Shown here: positions 33,059 to 41,325 of the stretch, one piece after another | Numbering within the stretch: position 1 is the stretch's first letter | How the letters are laid out: each line of letters starts with the position of its first letter | Assembly (NCBI GenBank): GCA_000432335.1 | Contig: HF995356.1 | Coordinates: 1-49,459 of the forward strand | DNA: 49,459 nt | Source: Firmicutes bacterium CAG:646 | Lineage (GTDB): Bacteria > Bacillota > Clostridia > Lachnospirales > Lachnospiraceae | Direction of reading: 5' to 3' | Notes under the pieces: model-generated | Databases searched by the model: none | What the model saw: only the letters and a program-made list of their open reading frames with translations | Told to the model about the DNA's origin: nothing | Translations under genes and position numbers: made by a program

Positions 33059-34858
33059 ATGAGCGAAATGACAAGACAGGAACAGAAAAAGAAAAATTGC
33101 TGGGCGATTGAGGATTTATATGCAACGGATGCAGAGTGGGAAAAGGATTTTGTATCGCTGTCCCGGCAGATCAAAGAATTTGTACAGTATCAGGGGAAAC
33201 TGGGAGACGATGGAAAGATTCTTTTGGCAGCTTTTCAGGAAATGGATCGGTTAAGCTGTAGTCTGGAAAAAATTTATGTGTATGCCAATCAGCGATATCA
33301 TGAGGATACGGGAAATCATAAGTATCAGGAGCTGTCCGCCAGAGCGGCGCGGCTGGAGATGGAGGTTTCTCAGGCGTTGTCTTTTGCAGAGCCGGAAATC
33401 ATGGAAATCCCGGAGGAAAGACTGGAGCTGTTTTATGAGCAGGTTCCGGGGTTGGAACAGTATCGGAGAAAACTGGACGAATGTCTGCGGATGAAGCCGC
33501 ATATCCTGTCTAAGGAGATGGAAGAACTGCTGGCACAGACCGGAGAGATGGCAAACGGACCGCAGAATATTTTTTCTATGTTTCAGAATGCAGATCTCAC
33601 CTCCGGAAAAATTTTGGTGGATGGAAAAGAGACAGAATTGACCCAGGGAAATTTTGTACGGATTCTGGAGAGCAAGGATCGGGAAGTGAGAAAACAGGCA
33701 TTTTGTCAGGTATATGCCAAATATAAAGAATTTCAGAATACGCTGGCAGCAGCATACAGCGCAAATCTGTCAAAAGATATTTTCTATGCAAAGGCGCGCA
33801 AGTATTCTTCCAGTCTGGATATGGCTTTGGCTCAGGGAAATATTCCGAGAGAGGTATATACGCAGTTGATCGAGGCTGTTCACAGCAAGCTTCCTGCAAT
33901 GTATGAATATGTAAAACTCAGAAAAAAGATACTGGGGCTTGATGAAATCCATATGTATGATGTGTATGTACCTATCGTGGACAAGGTAGAAAAGGAGATT
34001 CCTTTCGAAGAGGCGAAAGAGATCGTAAAAGAAGGTCTTTCTATTTTGGGAGAAGATTATGTGGCGCTTCTGGAAGAAGGATTTTCCAATCGATGGATCG
34101 ATATTTATGAGAATAAAGGAAAGAGAGGCGGCGCATATTCCTGGGGAGCTTATGGAACTCATCCGTATGTTTTGCTGAATTATCAGGGAAATTTGAATCA
34201 TGTATTCACACTGGCTCACGAGATGGGTCATGCTCTCCACAGCTACCATTCCGATCAGGCGCAGCCTTTTACGTATGCGGGCTATTTTATTTTCGTGGCA
34301 GAGGTGGCATCCACCTGTAATGAGGCATTATTGATCCATCATCTGCTGAAAAAAGCGCAGGATGACAAGGAAAAAGCTTATTTGTTAAATTATTTTCTGG
34401 ATCAGTTTAAGGGTACGATTTACCGTCAGACGATGTTTGCAGAATTTGAATTGCTGGCGCATGAAAAGGCAGAACAGGGAGAAGGCATCACGGCGCAGCT
34501 TCTGGAAGATCTTTATTATGAGCTGAATAAAAAATATTTCGGCGAGGAAATGGTGAGCGATCCGGAGATTGCCATGGAATGGGCAAGAATTCCGCATTTT
34601 TATAATTCTTTTTATGTATACCAGTACGCTACAGGATTTTCGGCGGCTATTGCCATCAGTAACAAGATTCTGAAGGGAGAACCAGGAATCGTGGAAGCGT
34701 ATAAGAAATTTTTGAGCGGCGGTTCCTCCATGGATTGTATCGATCTTCTGAAAATCTGCGGTGTGGATATGACAAAACCGGAGCCGGTGGAAAATGCGTT
34801 GGGGGTGTTTGAGGAAACCCTGGATGAATTTAAGAAAATTATGGAAAGAATGCTGTAA
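33059..34858 (+). CDS. pepF: Oligoendopeptidase F (M3 family)
   Basis: Cytoplasmic zinc metallopeptidase that trims short peptides. It has 599 residues, the usual size. The zinc motif is HEMGHALHSYHS (H387, E388, H391) with the third ligand Glu in the following EVASTCNEALL helix. GGAYSWGAYGTHPYVLLNYQG and the C-terminal YQYATGFSAAIAIS are family hallmarks. It follows the amidase gene by 21 bp and may share its transcript. Confidence 0.96.
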   Translation: MSEMTRQEQKKKNCWAIEDLYATDAEWEKDFVSLSRQIKEFVQYQGKLGDDGKILLAAFQEMDRLSCSLEKIYVYANQRYHEDTGNHKYQELSARAARLEMEVSQALSFAEPEIMEIPEERLELFYEQVPGLEQYRRKLDECLRMKPHILSKEMEELLAQTGEMANGPQNIFSMFQNADLTSGKILVDGKETELTQGNFVRILESKDREVRKQAFCQVYAKYKEFQNTLAAAYSANLSKDIFYAKARKYSSSLDMALAQGNIPREVYTQLIEAVHSKLPAMYEYVKLRKKILGLDEIHMYDVYVPIVDKVEKEIPFEEAKEIVKEGLSILGEDYVALLEEGFSNRWIDIYENKGKRGGAYSWGAYGTHPYVLLNYQGNLNHVFTLAHEMGHALHSYHSDQAQPFTYAGYFIFVAEVASTCNEALLIHHLLKKAQDDKEKAYLLNYFLDQFKGTIYRQTMFAEFELLAHEKAEQGEGITAQLLEDLYYELNKKYFGEEMVSDPEIAMEWARIPHFYNSFYVYQYATGFSAAIAISNKILKGEPGIVEAYKKFLSGGSSMDCIDLLKICGVDMTKPEPVENALGVFEETLDEFKKIMERML

Positions 34859-34906
34859 ACGATTCGCCCATACTTTGAAATAAATGCGGAAAAATGCAAG
34901 TCCCTG

Positions 34907-34934
34907 TTGCAAATCGGAAAAAACATGTTACAAT
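34907..34934 (+). promoter_or_regulatory. Sigma-A promoter of the nitroreductase-like gene
   Basis: TTGCAA (34907-34912), 16 bp, TACAAT (34929-34934), 29 bp before the ATG. Confidence 0.65.
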
Positions 34935-34963
34935 AGTATTACAAAAAAATTAAAGGTGATAAC

Positions 34964-35728
34964 ATGAATTTATTTGAAGCAATTTTTGTACGAAAATCCG
35001 TTCGGAGTTATACGAATGAGGCTCTTGCACCTCAGATGTTGGAAGATATTTTGACACAGTTTGAAGAGATTAAAGGGCTGTTTGGAGGAATTGAAACAGA
35101 GCTTGCAATTTTTGATAACCGGGAAGGGCAGTATAAGATGCTCAGTATGCTGGGAGTGAAGGCTCCCTATTATCTGATATTATATTCAGAAGAAAAGGAC
35201 AGAGCATTGATGAATGCGGGATATCTGATGGAACAGCTTTCCCTGTATCTGTGTACACGGGGACTGGGGAGCTGTTTCGTGGGAAATCCCATCCTCAGGA
35301 AGAAGTATGTTCGTCGGGATAACAAGAAGATCATGGCGGTGTTGGCTTTTGGAAAGGCACGCGGTTCCTGGGTGAGAAAGCCTGCGGAGGCTAAGCGGCT
35401 CAGTTTATCGGAGGTTTGTGTCTATAAAGAGACGCCCCGGCAGTGGATGAACCAGCTTTTGGACGCTGCTCGCATGGCTCCCTCCAGTATGAACAGTCAG
35501 CCCTGGCGTTTTGTGGTGTTTGACAGCAGGATTCATATTTTTTCCAAGAAGCATGCCAGCGACCGGTTGGGAAAATGGGATGAGCTGAATTTTGGGATTA
35601 TGTTTTCTCATATGATGGTAGTGGCAGAAGAACTATGGCTGGATGTGGATCTGATTCGTCTGGATGAACTGAGTCAGAAGAATTTTCCAAACAATCAATA
35701 TGTGCTCAGCGCCATCCTTCGTCCGTAA
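34964..35728 (+). CDS. Nitroreductase-like flavoprotein (TM_nitroreductase type)
   Basis: 254 residues. The first half has the RKSVRSYTNEAL motif that starts nitroreductases, plus KAPYYLILYSEE and GYLMEQLSLYLCTRGLGSCFVG. The second half holds LLDAARMAPSSMNSQPWRFVVF, the FMN-binding segment that normally lies near the N-terminus. This doubled arrangement is that of the PF14512 family (Thermotoga TM1586), in which one chain mimics the usual dimer. FMN binding is likely; the substrate is unknown. It has its own promoter. Confidence 0.88.
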   Translation: MNLFEAIFVRKSVRSYTNEALAPQMLEDILTQFEEIKGLFGGIETELAIFDNREGQYKMLSMLGVKAPYYLILYSEEKDRALMNAGYLMEQLSLYLCTRGLGSCFVGNPILRKKYVRRDNKKIMAVLAFGKARGSWVRKPAEAKRLSLSEVCVYKETPRQWMNQLLDAARMAPSSMNSQPWRFVVFDSRIHIFSKKHASDRLGKWDELNFGIMFSHMMVVAEELWLDVDLIRLDELSQKNFPNNQYVLSAILRP

Positions 35729-35757
35729 AACAATTTATTATTCAGAAGAAAAAATTG

Positions 35758-35786
35758 TTGACAAATGAGAAGGCTTATAGTATATT
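35758..35786 (+). promoter_or_regulatory. Sigma-A promoter of tRNA-Gly
   Basis: Perfect TTGACA (35758-35763), 17 bp, TATATT (35781-35786), 27 bp before the tRNA 5' end. Confidence 0.85.
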
Positions 35787-35813
35787 AGTCTTTGTTCGGA
35801 AGAACAGAGAGAT

Positions 35814-35885
35814 GCACGAGTGGCTCAGTGGTGGAGTATCGCCTTGCCAAGGCGAGGGTCGCGGGTTCGAATCCCGTCTCGTGCT
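35814..35885 (+). tRNA. tRNA-Gly (anticodon GCC)
   Basis: Seven-bp acceptor stem GCACGAG with CTCGTGC, D-arm GCTCAGTGGTGGAG, anticodon stem-loop TCGCC-TTGCCAA-GGCGA with GCC in the loop, and T-arm CGGGTTCGAATCCCG. 72 nt with discriminator T; the CCA end is not encoded. A lone tRNA gene with its own promoter and terminator. Confidence 0.96.
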
Positions 35886-35888
35886 TAT

Positions 35889-35933
35889 AAAAAAAGAAGC
35901 TATCGGGAAATCCCGTTTTAGCTTCTTTTTTTT
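35889..35933. terminator. Bidirectional terminator of tRNA-Gly and the M18 gene
   Basis: The A-rich arm with GAAGCTA (35889-35902) pairs with TAGCTTC and a T-run (35919-35932); an inner CGGGA/TCCCG stem continues it. The A-run on one side and T-run on the other make it work on both strands. Confidence 0.9.
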
Positions 35934-35949
35934 GTGTTTAGGGAGAAAA

Positions 35950-37272
35950 TTAAGGTTCCAGACGATATCCGTTGGAGTCCCTGCAGATTTTTGTCTGATA
36001 AAAGGCTTTCATGGCCTGATAGAGATACAGAGTATCTTTTGCCCCTCCGGTTTCGTAAGGGGAATGCATAGCAAGAAGCGCAACACCGATATCTACTGTG
36101 GGAATAGAAACCTGAGACATGGAGATATTTCCCAGAGTAGAACCGCCCTGTTCGTCAGAATGATTGAAGAAAGTCTGACAGGGGATATCGTTCTTTTCAC
36201 ACAATAACTGGAATAAACCGCCGGTAAGTCCATCGGAGGTATATTTTTGATTGGCAGAATATTTGACCAGTACGCCGCCATTTAAGTAAGGATGGTGGGT
36301 GGGGTCTGATTTGCCGGGATAGTTTGGATGAAGTCCGTGACCGTTATCAGCAGAGATCAGAAAGCTTCCGGCAAGAGCGCGAAGGTAATCTTCCTGAGTA
36401 TATCCCAATGTCATGTTGATTCGTTCCAGACAATCTTTCAGGAAGGTAGAACCGGCTCCCTGCAAGCTCTGGCTTCCCACTTCCTCAGAATCGAAGATCA
36501 CTGCGGCAGATAAAATATCCGGGTGGCAGGTTTCACTGAGCGCTTTTACGGAAGCAAAAGCACACTGCAGATCGTCCAATTTGGAACAGGAGATAAATTC
36601 CTTGTCAGCGCCCCAGAAAGTTCCGTCCATCCTGTTATAAAGACAGAGATCGAAGGAAAGAATATCGCTGGCTGGGATGCCTGTCTCTTTGGCAATCAGT
36701 TCCGGCACTGAAAAGTCCTTGTCACCACTTCCGATGATGGGAAGAAGATCCGTCTGAACATGGTAGGGGTAGCCGTTATTGATTTCCCGGTTCATATGAA
36801 TGGCGAGATTGGCGATCATGGCAAGATCCCTGTCCAGGTTGATCAGCTGACTTTTCATTCCCTGTTCTGTTTTCAGGATCACTCGTCCGGCAATGGAGAG
36901 AGGACGATCGAACCAGGGAGAGAGAATGGAACCGCCATATCGCTCCACATTCAGCTTGGTGTAATGTCCGTCTACGGTCATCTCCGCTTTTTTCTTTAAT
37001 TTAAAGCAGGGAGAATCGCTGTGGCTGGCAACGATCTGAAAGGTGAGAGGGGCAGCGGTAAGCTTTTCGGGCATACGAAAAGCAAACAGAGAAGTTTCGC
37101 CCCTGCTTACATAATATTTTCCTCCGGGCAGCAAGGTCCAGGCATCCTGCTCAGAAAGAGGGGTAAATCCCTGATCTGCAAGGAGACGGGAAGCAGCCGT
37201 GATGGCGTGATAATTGGTGGGACTTTCTTTGATAAAGGAAAAAAGCTCCTGATTTAATAATGTTTGATTCAT
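35950..37272 (-). CDS. M18 family aminopeptidase
   Basis: 440 residues of the aspartyl aminopeptidase family, a dodecameric cytosolic dizinc enzyme that removes N-terminal residues, often acidic ones. Metal and active-site segments: VASHSDSPCFKLKK, DSEEVGSQSLQGAGS (bridging Glu region), ISADNGHGLHPNYPGK and VDIGVALLAMHSPYET near the end. The start ATG 37272 has AAAGGATT upstream. Minus strand, convergent with tRNA-Gly through the shared terminator, divergent from the small membrane protein gene. Confidence 0.95.
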   Translation of the reverse strand: MNQTLLNQELFSFIKESPTNYHAITAASRLLADQGFTPLSEQDAWTLLPGGKYYVSRGETSLFAFRMPEKLTAAPLTFQIVASHSDSPCFKLKKKAEMTVDGHYTKLNVERYGGSILSPWFDRPLSIAGRVILKTEQGMKSQLINLDRDLAMIANLAIHMNREINNGYPYHVQTDLLPIIGSGDKDFSVPELIAKETGIPASDILSFDLCLYNRMDGTFWGADKEFISCSKLDDLQCAFASVKALSETCHPDILSAAVIFDSEEVGSQSLQGAGSTFLKDCLERINMTLGYTQEDYLRALAGSFLISADNGHGLHPNYPGKSDPTHHPYLNGGVLVKYSANQKYTSDGLTGGLFQLLCEKNDIPCQTFFNHSDEQGGSTLGNISMSQVSIPTVDIGVALLAMHSPYETGGAKDTLYLYQAMKAFYQTKICRDSNGYRLEP

Positions 37273-37350
37273 GAGATAATCCTTTCTTATAATGATATAA
37301 AGTAAACGATTTTATTATAGCAAATATATGAAAAAAAAGACAGAGACGGA

Positions 37351-37379
37351 TAGACAATTTCATGAAAAATAGATATAAT
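37351..37379 (+). promoter_or_regulatory. Sigma-A promoter of the small membrane protein gene
   Basis: TAGACA (37351-37356), 17 bp, TATAAT (37374-37379). The ATG at 37378 lies inside the -10 and therefore cannot be the start codon. Confidence 0.75.
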
Positions 37380-37419
37380 GAATTTTATACATACAGCTTA
37401 TCAGGAGGCAGGAAAAAAG

Positions 37420-37731
37420 ATGTTTGGACCAATGTTTGACTGGATTTTAGCCGCTGTTTTGGGAGTGGTCACTGTAGTTCTTTTGATGGGAAAAGGTGAT
37501 TCCATTTTAAAGGCGGTCAATGGAAAAAGAGGACGGGACAAAAAGAAAAGTGATGAGGATAAGAAAAAGTACAGCAGAGCTATGGGAATTTTTACCGGTG
37601 TGCTTGCTTTGGATGAGGTGGTTGTAGCCTTATTTCCAGATAATCCCTGGGTTATATGGGGAAGTATTCTGGTTGCGGTGGGAGCGATTATAGGAATCGG
37701 TCAGTTCACGAAAAAGTTTAATGGCAGATAA
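37420..37731 (+). CDS. Small membrane protein of unknown function
   Basis: 103 residues from ATG 37420, 11 bp after AGGAGG; an upstream in-frame ATG is excluded because it overlaps the promoter. A membrane helix (about 4-24), a highly charged loop (KRGRDKKKSDEDKKKYSRA) and a hydrophobic C-terminal half with probably two helices (AMGIFTGVLALDEVVVALF and WVIWGSILVAVGAIIGIG). Topology resembles DUF3784-type proteins, but the match is loose and I make no family call. Confidence 0.75.
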   Translation: MFGPMFDWILAAVLGVVTVVLLMGKGDSILKAVNGKRGRDKKKSDEDKKKYSRAMGIFTGVLALDEVVVALFPDNPWVIWGSILVAVGAIIGIGQFTKKFNGR

Positions 37732-37752
37732 GATATCTGCACAGAGCGGAAG

Positions 37753-37782
37753 CTGTCGCAGAATATTGCGGCAGTTTTTTTT
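37753..37782 (+). terminator. Terminator between the small membrane protein and the hydrolase
   Basis: CTGTCGCA (37753-37760) pairs with TGCGGCAG (37767-37774), one G-U, followed by eight T residues. It ends only a few bases before the ribosome binding site of the hydrolase gene. Confidence 0.8.
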
Positions 37783-37799
37783 GACAGGAGGAAACGATT

Positions 37800-38768
37800 A
37801 TGGGATATGAGAAAATTATCAGAACAATGCGTTCTTTGGTAGATGGGCTGGAACTGGATGTTTTGGAGGTGGTGCCGGAGGGAGAAATCAAGGGGATTTT
37901 CCAGATTCACCATGGAATGTCTGAATATAAGGAGCGGTATCTGCCTTTTATGGAGTATCTGGCGGCAAATGGTTATGTGGCGGCGATACACGATTGCCGG
38001 GGACACGGAAAAAGTGTGAAGATCAAGGAAGATCTGGGATATCTGTATCGGGGAGGAGCCCGGGCGTTGGTGGAGGATGCGCATCAGCTTACCAGAGAAT
38101 TAAAAGAAAAATGGCCGTCCCTGCCGTTGATCTTGTTTGGGCATAGTATGGGGTCCATGGTGGTTCGGATGTATACAAAAAAATATGATGATGAGCTGGC
38201 GATGCTGATTGTCTGTGGTTCTCCCAGTAAAAATCCGGCGGTGGGAGTGGGAGAAAACATTGCCCGAATACAGAAAAAATTTCGGGGAGACCGATATAAG
38301 AGCAAAATCTTAGAAGCAGCGTCCTTTGGAAGTTTTGCCGGAAAGTTTAAAGGAGAAAAAAGCAGATTTTCCTGGTGCTGTTCTGATCCGGAAGTGGTTA
38401 GAGCGTATGAGCAGTCTCCTCTCTGTGGTTTTACTTTTTCTATTGATGGATATGAGGCATTGTTTCAGCTGATGCGGGAATGCTATGGAACAGAGGGATG
38501 GATTTGCAAAAATCCCGCACTGCAGGTATTGTTTGTAGGCGGAGCAGACGATCCCTGTATTGGAGGAGCGCGCAAGTACGCGCAGGCAGTACAGCATATG
38601 CGCCGGGTAGGATACAAAAATACCAAAGGAAAATTATATCCGGGGATGCGTCATGAGATCCTCAATGAACCGGGAAGGCAGCAGGTATTTCAGGATATTG
38701 TGAAATATACGGGAAAACAGCTGGAAAAGACGGATCATTTCCTGAAAGGATACTCGGACTTTACGTAA
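37800..38768 (+). CDS. Alpha/beta hydrolase (lysophospholipase/monoacylglycerol lipase type)
   Basis: 322 residues of the serine aminopeptidase S33/Hydrolase_4 type. It starts with GIFQIHHGMSEYKERYLPFMEYLA, then VAAIHDCRGHGKS, the nucleophile elbow LFGHSMGSMVVR (Ser), the acid in VGGADDPCIGG and the His in GMRHEILNE. No signal peptide, so cytosolic; substrates may be lysophospholipids or acylglycerols. AGGAGG precedes the ATG. A terminator lies immediately upstream with no clear promoter after it, so expression may depend on read-through. The stop codon overlaps the first candidate Pho-box repeat. Confidence 0.88.
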   Translation: MGYEKIIRTMRSLVDGLELDVLEVVPEGEIKGIFQIHHGMSEYKERYLPFMEYLAANGYVAAIHDCRGHGKSVKIKEDLGYLYRGGARALVEDAHQLTRELKEKWPSLPLILFGHSMGSMVVRMYTKKYDDELAMLIVCGSPSKNPAVGVGENIARIQKKFRGDRYKSKILEAASFGSFAGKFKGEKSRFSWCCSDPEVVRAYEQSPLCGFTFSIDGYEALFQLMRECYGTEGWICKNPALQVLFVGGADDPCIGGARKYAQAVQHMRRVGYKNTKGKLYPGMRHEILNEPGRQQVFQDIVKYTGKQLEKTDHFLKGYSDFT

Positions 38769-38813
38769 ATTTAACATGGAGCAGATGATAATTTTACGTA
38801 GATTTTATATAAT
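38760..38813 (+). promoter_or_regulatory. Candidate PhoP-type repeats and promoter of the Na/Pi operon
   Basis: Two similar 17-bp units start at 38760 and 38793, 33 bp (about three helix turns) apart. Each is TTTACG, five bases (TAAAT or TAGAT), then TTAACA or TTTATA, matching the tandem hexamer layout of Bacillus PhoP boxes. A perfect TATAAT follows at 38808-38813, without a good -35, as expected of an activated promoter. The transporter plus a PhoB/PhoR-like pair lie downstream. Regulation by phosphate is inference. Confidence 0.5.
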
Positions 38814-38868
38814 GACAATAAAATAGAAGCAGTATGTAAAGGAACAGACAGAGAAAGGAAATCAGAAA

Positions 38869-40635
38869 ATGGATTTTTTTAGTGTATTATCGATGATCGG
38901 AGGGCTGGCATTATTCCTCTATGGAATGCATGTGATGGGAGACGGGCTTGCCAAAGTATCCGGCGGAAAATTAGAGAGGATTCTGGAAAATCTTACGTCC
39001 AGTCCATTGAAAGCAGTTCTTCTGGGCGCTGGCGTAACAGCGGTGATCCAGTCCTCATCGGCGACTACCGTTATGGTGGTGGGATTTGTAAACTCAGGAA
39101 TTATGAAATTGTCTCAGGCAGTGGGAATCATTATGGGAGCGAATATCGGTACGACCATCACCTCATGGATTCTCAGTCTTTCCGGACTGGAAGGAGATAA
39201 TTTCTTCATTCAGTTATGTAAACCGACTTCTTTTTCGCCGGTACTGGCGATGATCGGTATCGTACTGGTACTGTTTGTAAAAAGTGAAAAAAAGAAGGAT
39301 ATCGGAACGATTCTGGTAGGATTTGCCGTTTTGATGTATGGAATGGACGCTATGAGCGCAGCTGTAAAGCCGTTGGCTGATGTGCCGGAATTTACCGGAA
39401 TCCTTACGGCATTTTCCCATCCGCTTTTGGGAATGCTGGCAGGCGCACTTTTGACGGCAGTGATCCAGAGCTCTTCTGCATCCGTGGGTATTTTGCAGGC
39501 GCTTTGTGTAACGGGGGCAGTAACGTACGGTTCCGCTATCCCTATTATCATGGGACAGAATATCGGAACCTGTGTGACGGCGCTTCTGTCCGCGATTGGG
39601 GCAAGCAAGAATGCAAAACGCGCGGCCATGGTACATTTGTATTTTAACGTGATCGGAACTGCGGTATTTATGATCTTATTCTATTCGGTAAATTATTTTG
39701 CTCATTTTGCCTTTCTGGCAGATGCGGCAAATGGCGCCGGAATTGCAGTTGTACACAGTTTATTTAATGTATTTGCAACTATGGTACTCTTACCGTTTTC
39801 TAAAGGGCTGGAAAAGCTGGCGTACCTTACTATTCGAGAAGAAAACCAGGGAGATCAGGAAGAAGAAAAAGACGAACTTCTGGTACTGGATTCCCGTTTC
39901 CTGGATCAGCCGGCTTTTGCGATTGAGCAGAGTGTACATGCGGCAGTTCAGATGGCAGAAGAATCTAAGAAAACCTTGTTTACCGCTATGGAGCTGATCG
40001 GAAATTATACAGAAGAAAAGGCGCAAAAAGTACTGGAATTGGAAAGTCTGGTGGACCGCTATGAGGATGAACTGGGAAGTTATCTGGTGAAGCTTGCCAG
40101 AAAGAATCTGAACAGTCATGACAGCCATACTTTGTCTATCGTGCTTCACAGCATCGGTGACTTTGAGCGTATTTCAGATCATGCGGTGAATATTATGGAA
40201 GCGGCGCGGGAGATGGATAAGAAGAAGCTGACTTTCTCCAAGAAAGCGGAAGCAGAGTTGAAGGTATTCTGTCAGGCGGTGAGAGATATTGTGGAGAATT
40301 CCTATAAGGTGTTTACAGAACAGGACAGACAGCTGGCGCAGACTATTGAGCCTTTGGAAGAAGTGATTGACGGATTGAATCAGGAATTGAAAAAACGTCA
40401 TATACGCCGGCTCAGAAATGGAAAATGTACCATCGAGCTGGGATTCATTTTATCTGATATCACAACCAGTCTGGAGCGTGTGGCAGATCACTGTTCTAAT
40501 ATTTCTGTTTGTGTGACGCAGGTGCGGGATGACGCTTATGAGACGCACAGTTATCTGGATAGTGTGAAAAATGAAGATGGCGGAATGTTCCGGGGTATGG
40601 TACTTCAGGCAGAAGAAAAATATATGCTGCCGTAG
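38869..40635 (+). CDS. Na/Pi cotransporter family protein with PhoU-like domain
   Basis: 588 residues. About nine membrane segments in the first 310 residues contain two Na_Pi_cotrans repeats, each with the QSSS motif (VTAVIQSSSATTVMVVG and LTAVIQSSSASVGILQA) and IMGANIGTT / IMGQNIGTC. The C-terminal 240 residues form a cytoplasmic helical PhoU-like domain (HSIGDFERISDHAVNIME and ITTSLERVADHCSNIS). It should import phosphate with sodium, or export it in some relatives. It heads a unit with a response regulator and sensor kinase, 18 bp away. Confidence 0.95.
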   Translation: MDFFSVLSMIGGLALFLYGMHVMGDGLAKVSGGKLERILENLTSSPLKAVLLGAGVTAVIQSSSATTVMVVGFVNSGIMKLSQAVGIIMGANIGTTITSWILSLSGLEGDNFFIQLCKPTSFSPVLAMIGIVLVLFVKSEKKKDIGTILVGFAVLMYGMDAMSAAVKPLADVPEFTGILTAFSHPLLGMLAGALLTAVIQSSSASVGILQALCVTGAVTYGSAIPIIMGQNIGTCVTALLSAIGASKNAKRAAMVHLYFNVIGTAVFMILFYSVNYFAHFAFLADAANGAGIAVVHSLFNVFATMVLLPFSKGLEKLAYLTIREENQGDQEEEKDELLVLDSRFLDQPAFAIEQSVHAAVQMAEESKKTLFTAMELIGNYTEEKAQKVLELESLVDRYEDELGSYLVKLARKNLNSHDSHTLSIVLHSIGDFERISDHAVNIMEAAREMDKKKLTFSKKAEAELKVFCQAVRDIVENSYKVFTEQDRQLAQTIEPLEEVIDGLNQELKKRHIRRLRNGKCTIELGFILSDITTSLERVADHCSNISVCVTQVRDDAYETHSYLDSVKNEDGGMFRGMVLQAEEKYMLP

Positions 40636-40653
40636 AAATAGGAGTGACGGATT

Positions 40654-41325
40654 ATGATTTACTGTGTGGAAGATGAGAGAAATATTCGGGAACTGTTGGT
40701 ATACACCCTTCATTCCACCGGATTTACTGCAAAGGGTCTGGAAAATGGAGAACAGTTGTATGAAGCGCTGGAAAAAGAGATTCCAGAGTTGATTCTTCTG
40801 GATATTATGATGCCGGGAGAAGACGGCTATACGGTGTTGGAAAAGATCAAGGTGATGCCGGAGGTAAAAGACGTTCCGGTGATCATGGTGACGGCGAAGG
40901 GCGCTGAATTTGATAAGGTGAAGGGACTGGATATGGGAGCAGACGACTATATCACCAAGCCCTTTGGAATGATGGAATTTATATCCCGGGTGAAAGCGGT
41001 GCTCCGGCGGGGAGGGCCGAGAACGGAGGAAGAGCTGGTGCATGGCCCTATACAGTTGAAGATCAAACGTCATGAAGTTTTGGAACACGGAAGAAAAGTG
41101 GAGCTTACCCTGAAAGAGTTTGAACTGCTCCGCTATCTGATGGAGAACCGGGGAATTGTATTAAACCGGGATCAGCTTCTTACTCGGATCTGGGGCTATG
41201 ATTTTGATGGAGAGACCCGGACGGTGGACGTCCATGTGCGGACACTTCGCCAAAAATTGGGAGAGTCCGGTTCCTGTATCGAAACGGTGCGGGGCGTGGG
41301 ATACCGGATGGGTGACGAGGAATGA
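40654..41325 (+). CDS. OmpR/PhoB-family response regulator
   Basis: 223 residues. The receiver domain (1-118) has the acidic pair in CVEDERNIREL, phospho-acceptor D50 (LILLDIMMPGEDG), the Thr of VIMVTAKG and K in DYITKPFG. The C-terminal winged helix has LTLKEFELLRYLMEN and TRTVDVHVRTLRQKLG, ending with IETVRGVGYRM. Neighbouring the phosphate transporter and a PhoR-like kinase makes a PhoP/PhoB role likely. Its stop overlaps the kinase start. Confidence 0.93.
   Translation: MIYCVEDERNIRELLVYTLHSTGFTAKGLENGEQLYEALEKEIPELILLDIMMPGEDGYTVLEKIKVMPEVKDVPVIMVTAKGAEFDKVKGLDMGADDYITKPFGMMEFISRVKAVLRRGGPRTEEELVHGPIQLKIKRHEVLEHGRKVELTLKEFELLRYLMENRGIVLNRDQLLTRIWGYDFDGETRTVDVHVRTLRQKLGESGSCIETVRGVGYRMGDEE

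Noticed and set aside
35755..36207. 150-codon + strand ORF
   Set aside because: It runs through the tRNA-Gly gene and its terminator and then antisense to the M18 gene.
37378..37731. Upstream ATG at 37378 as start of the small membrane protein
   Set aside because: That ATG lies within the -10 hexamer of the promoter; ATG 37420 has AGGAGG upstream.
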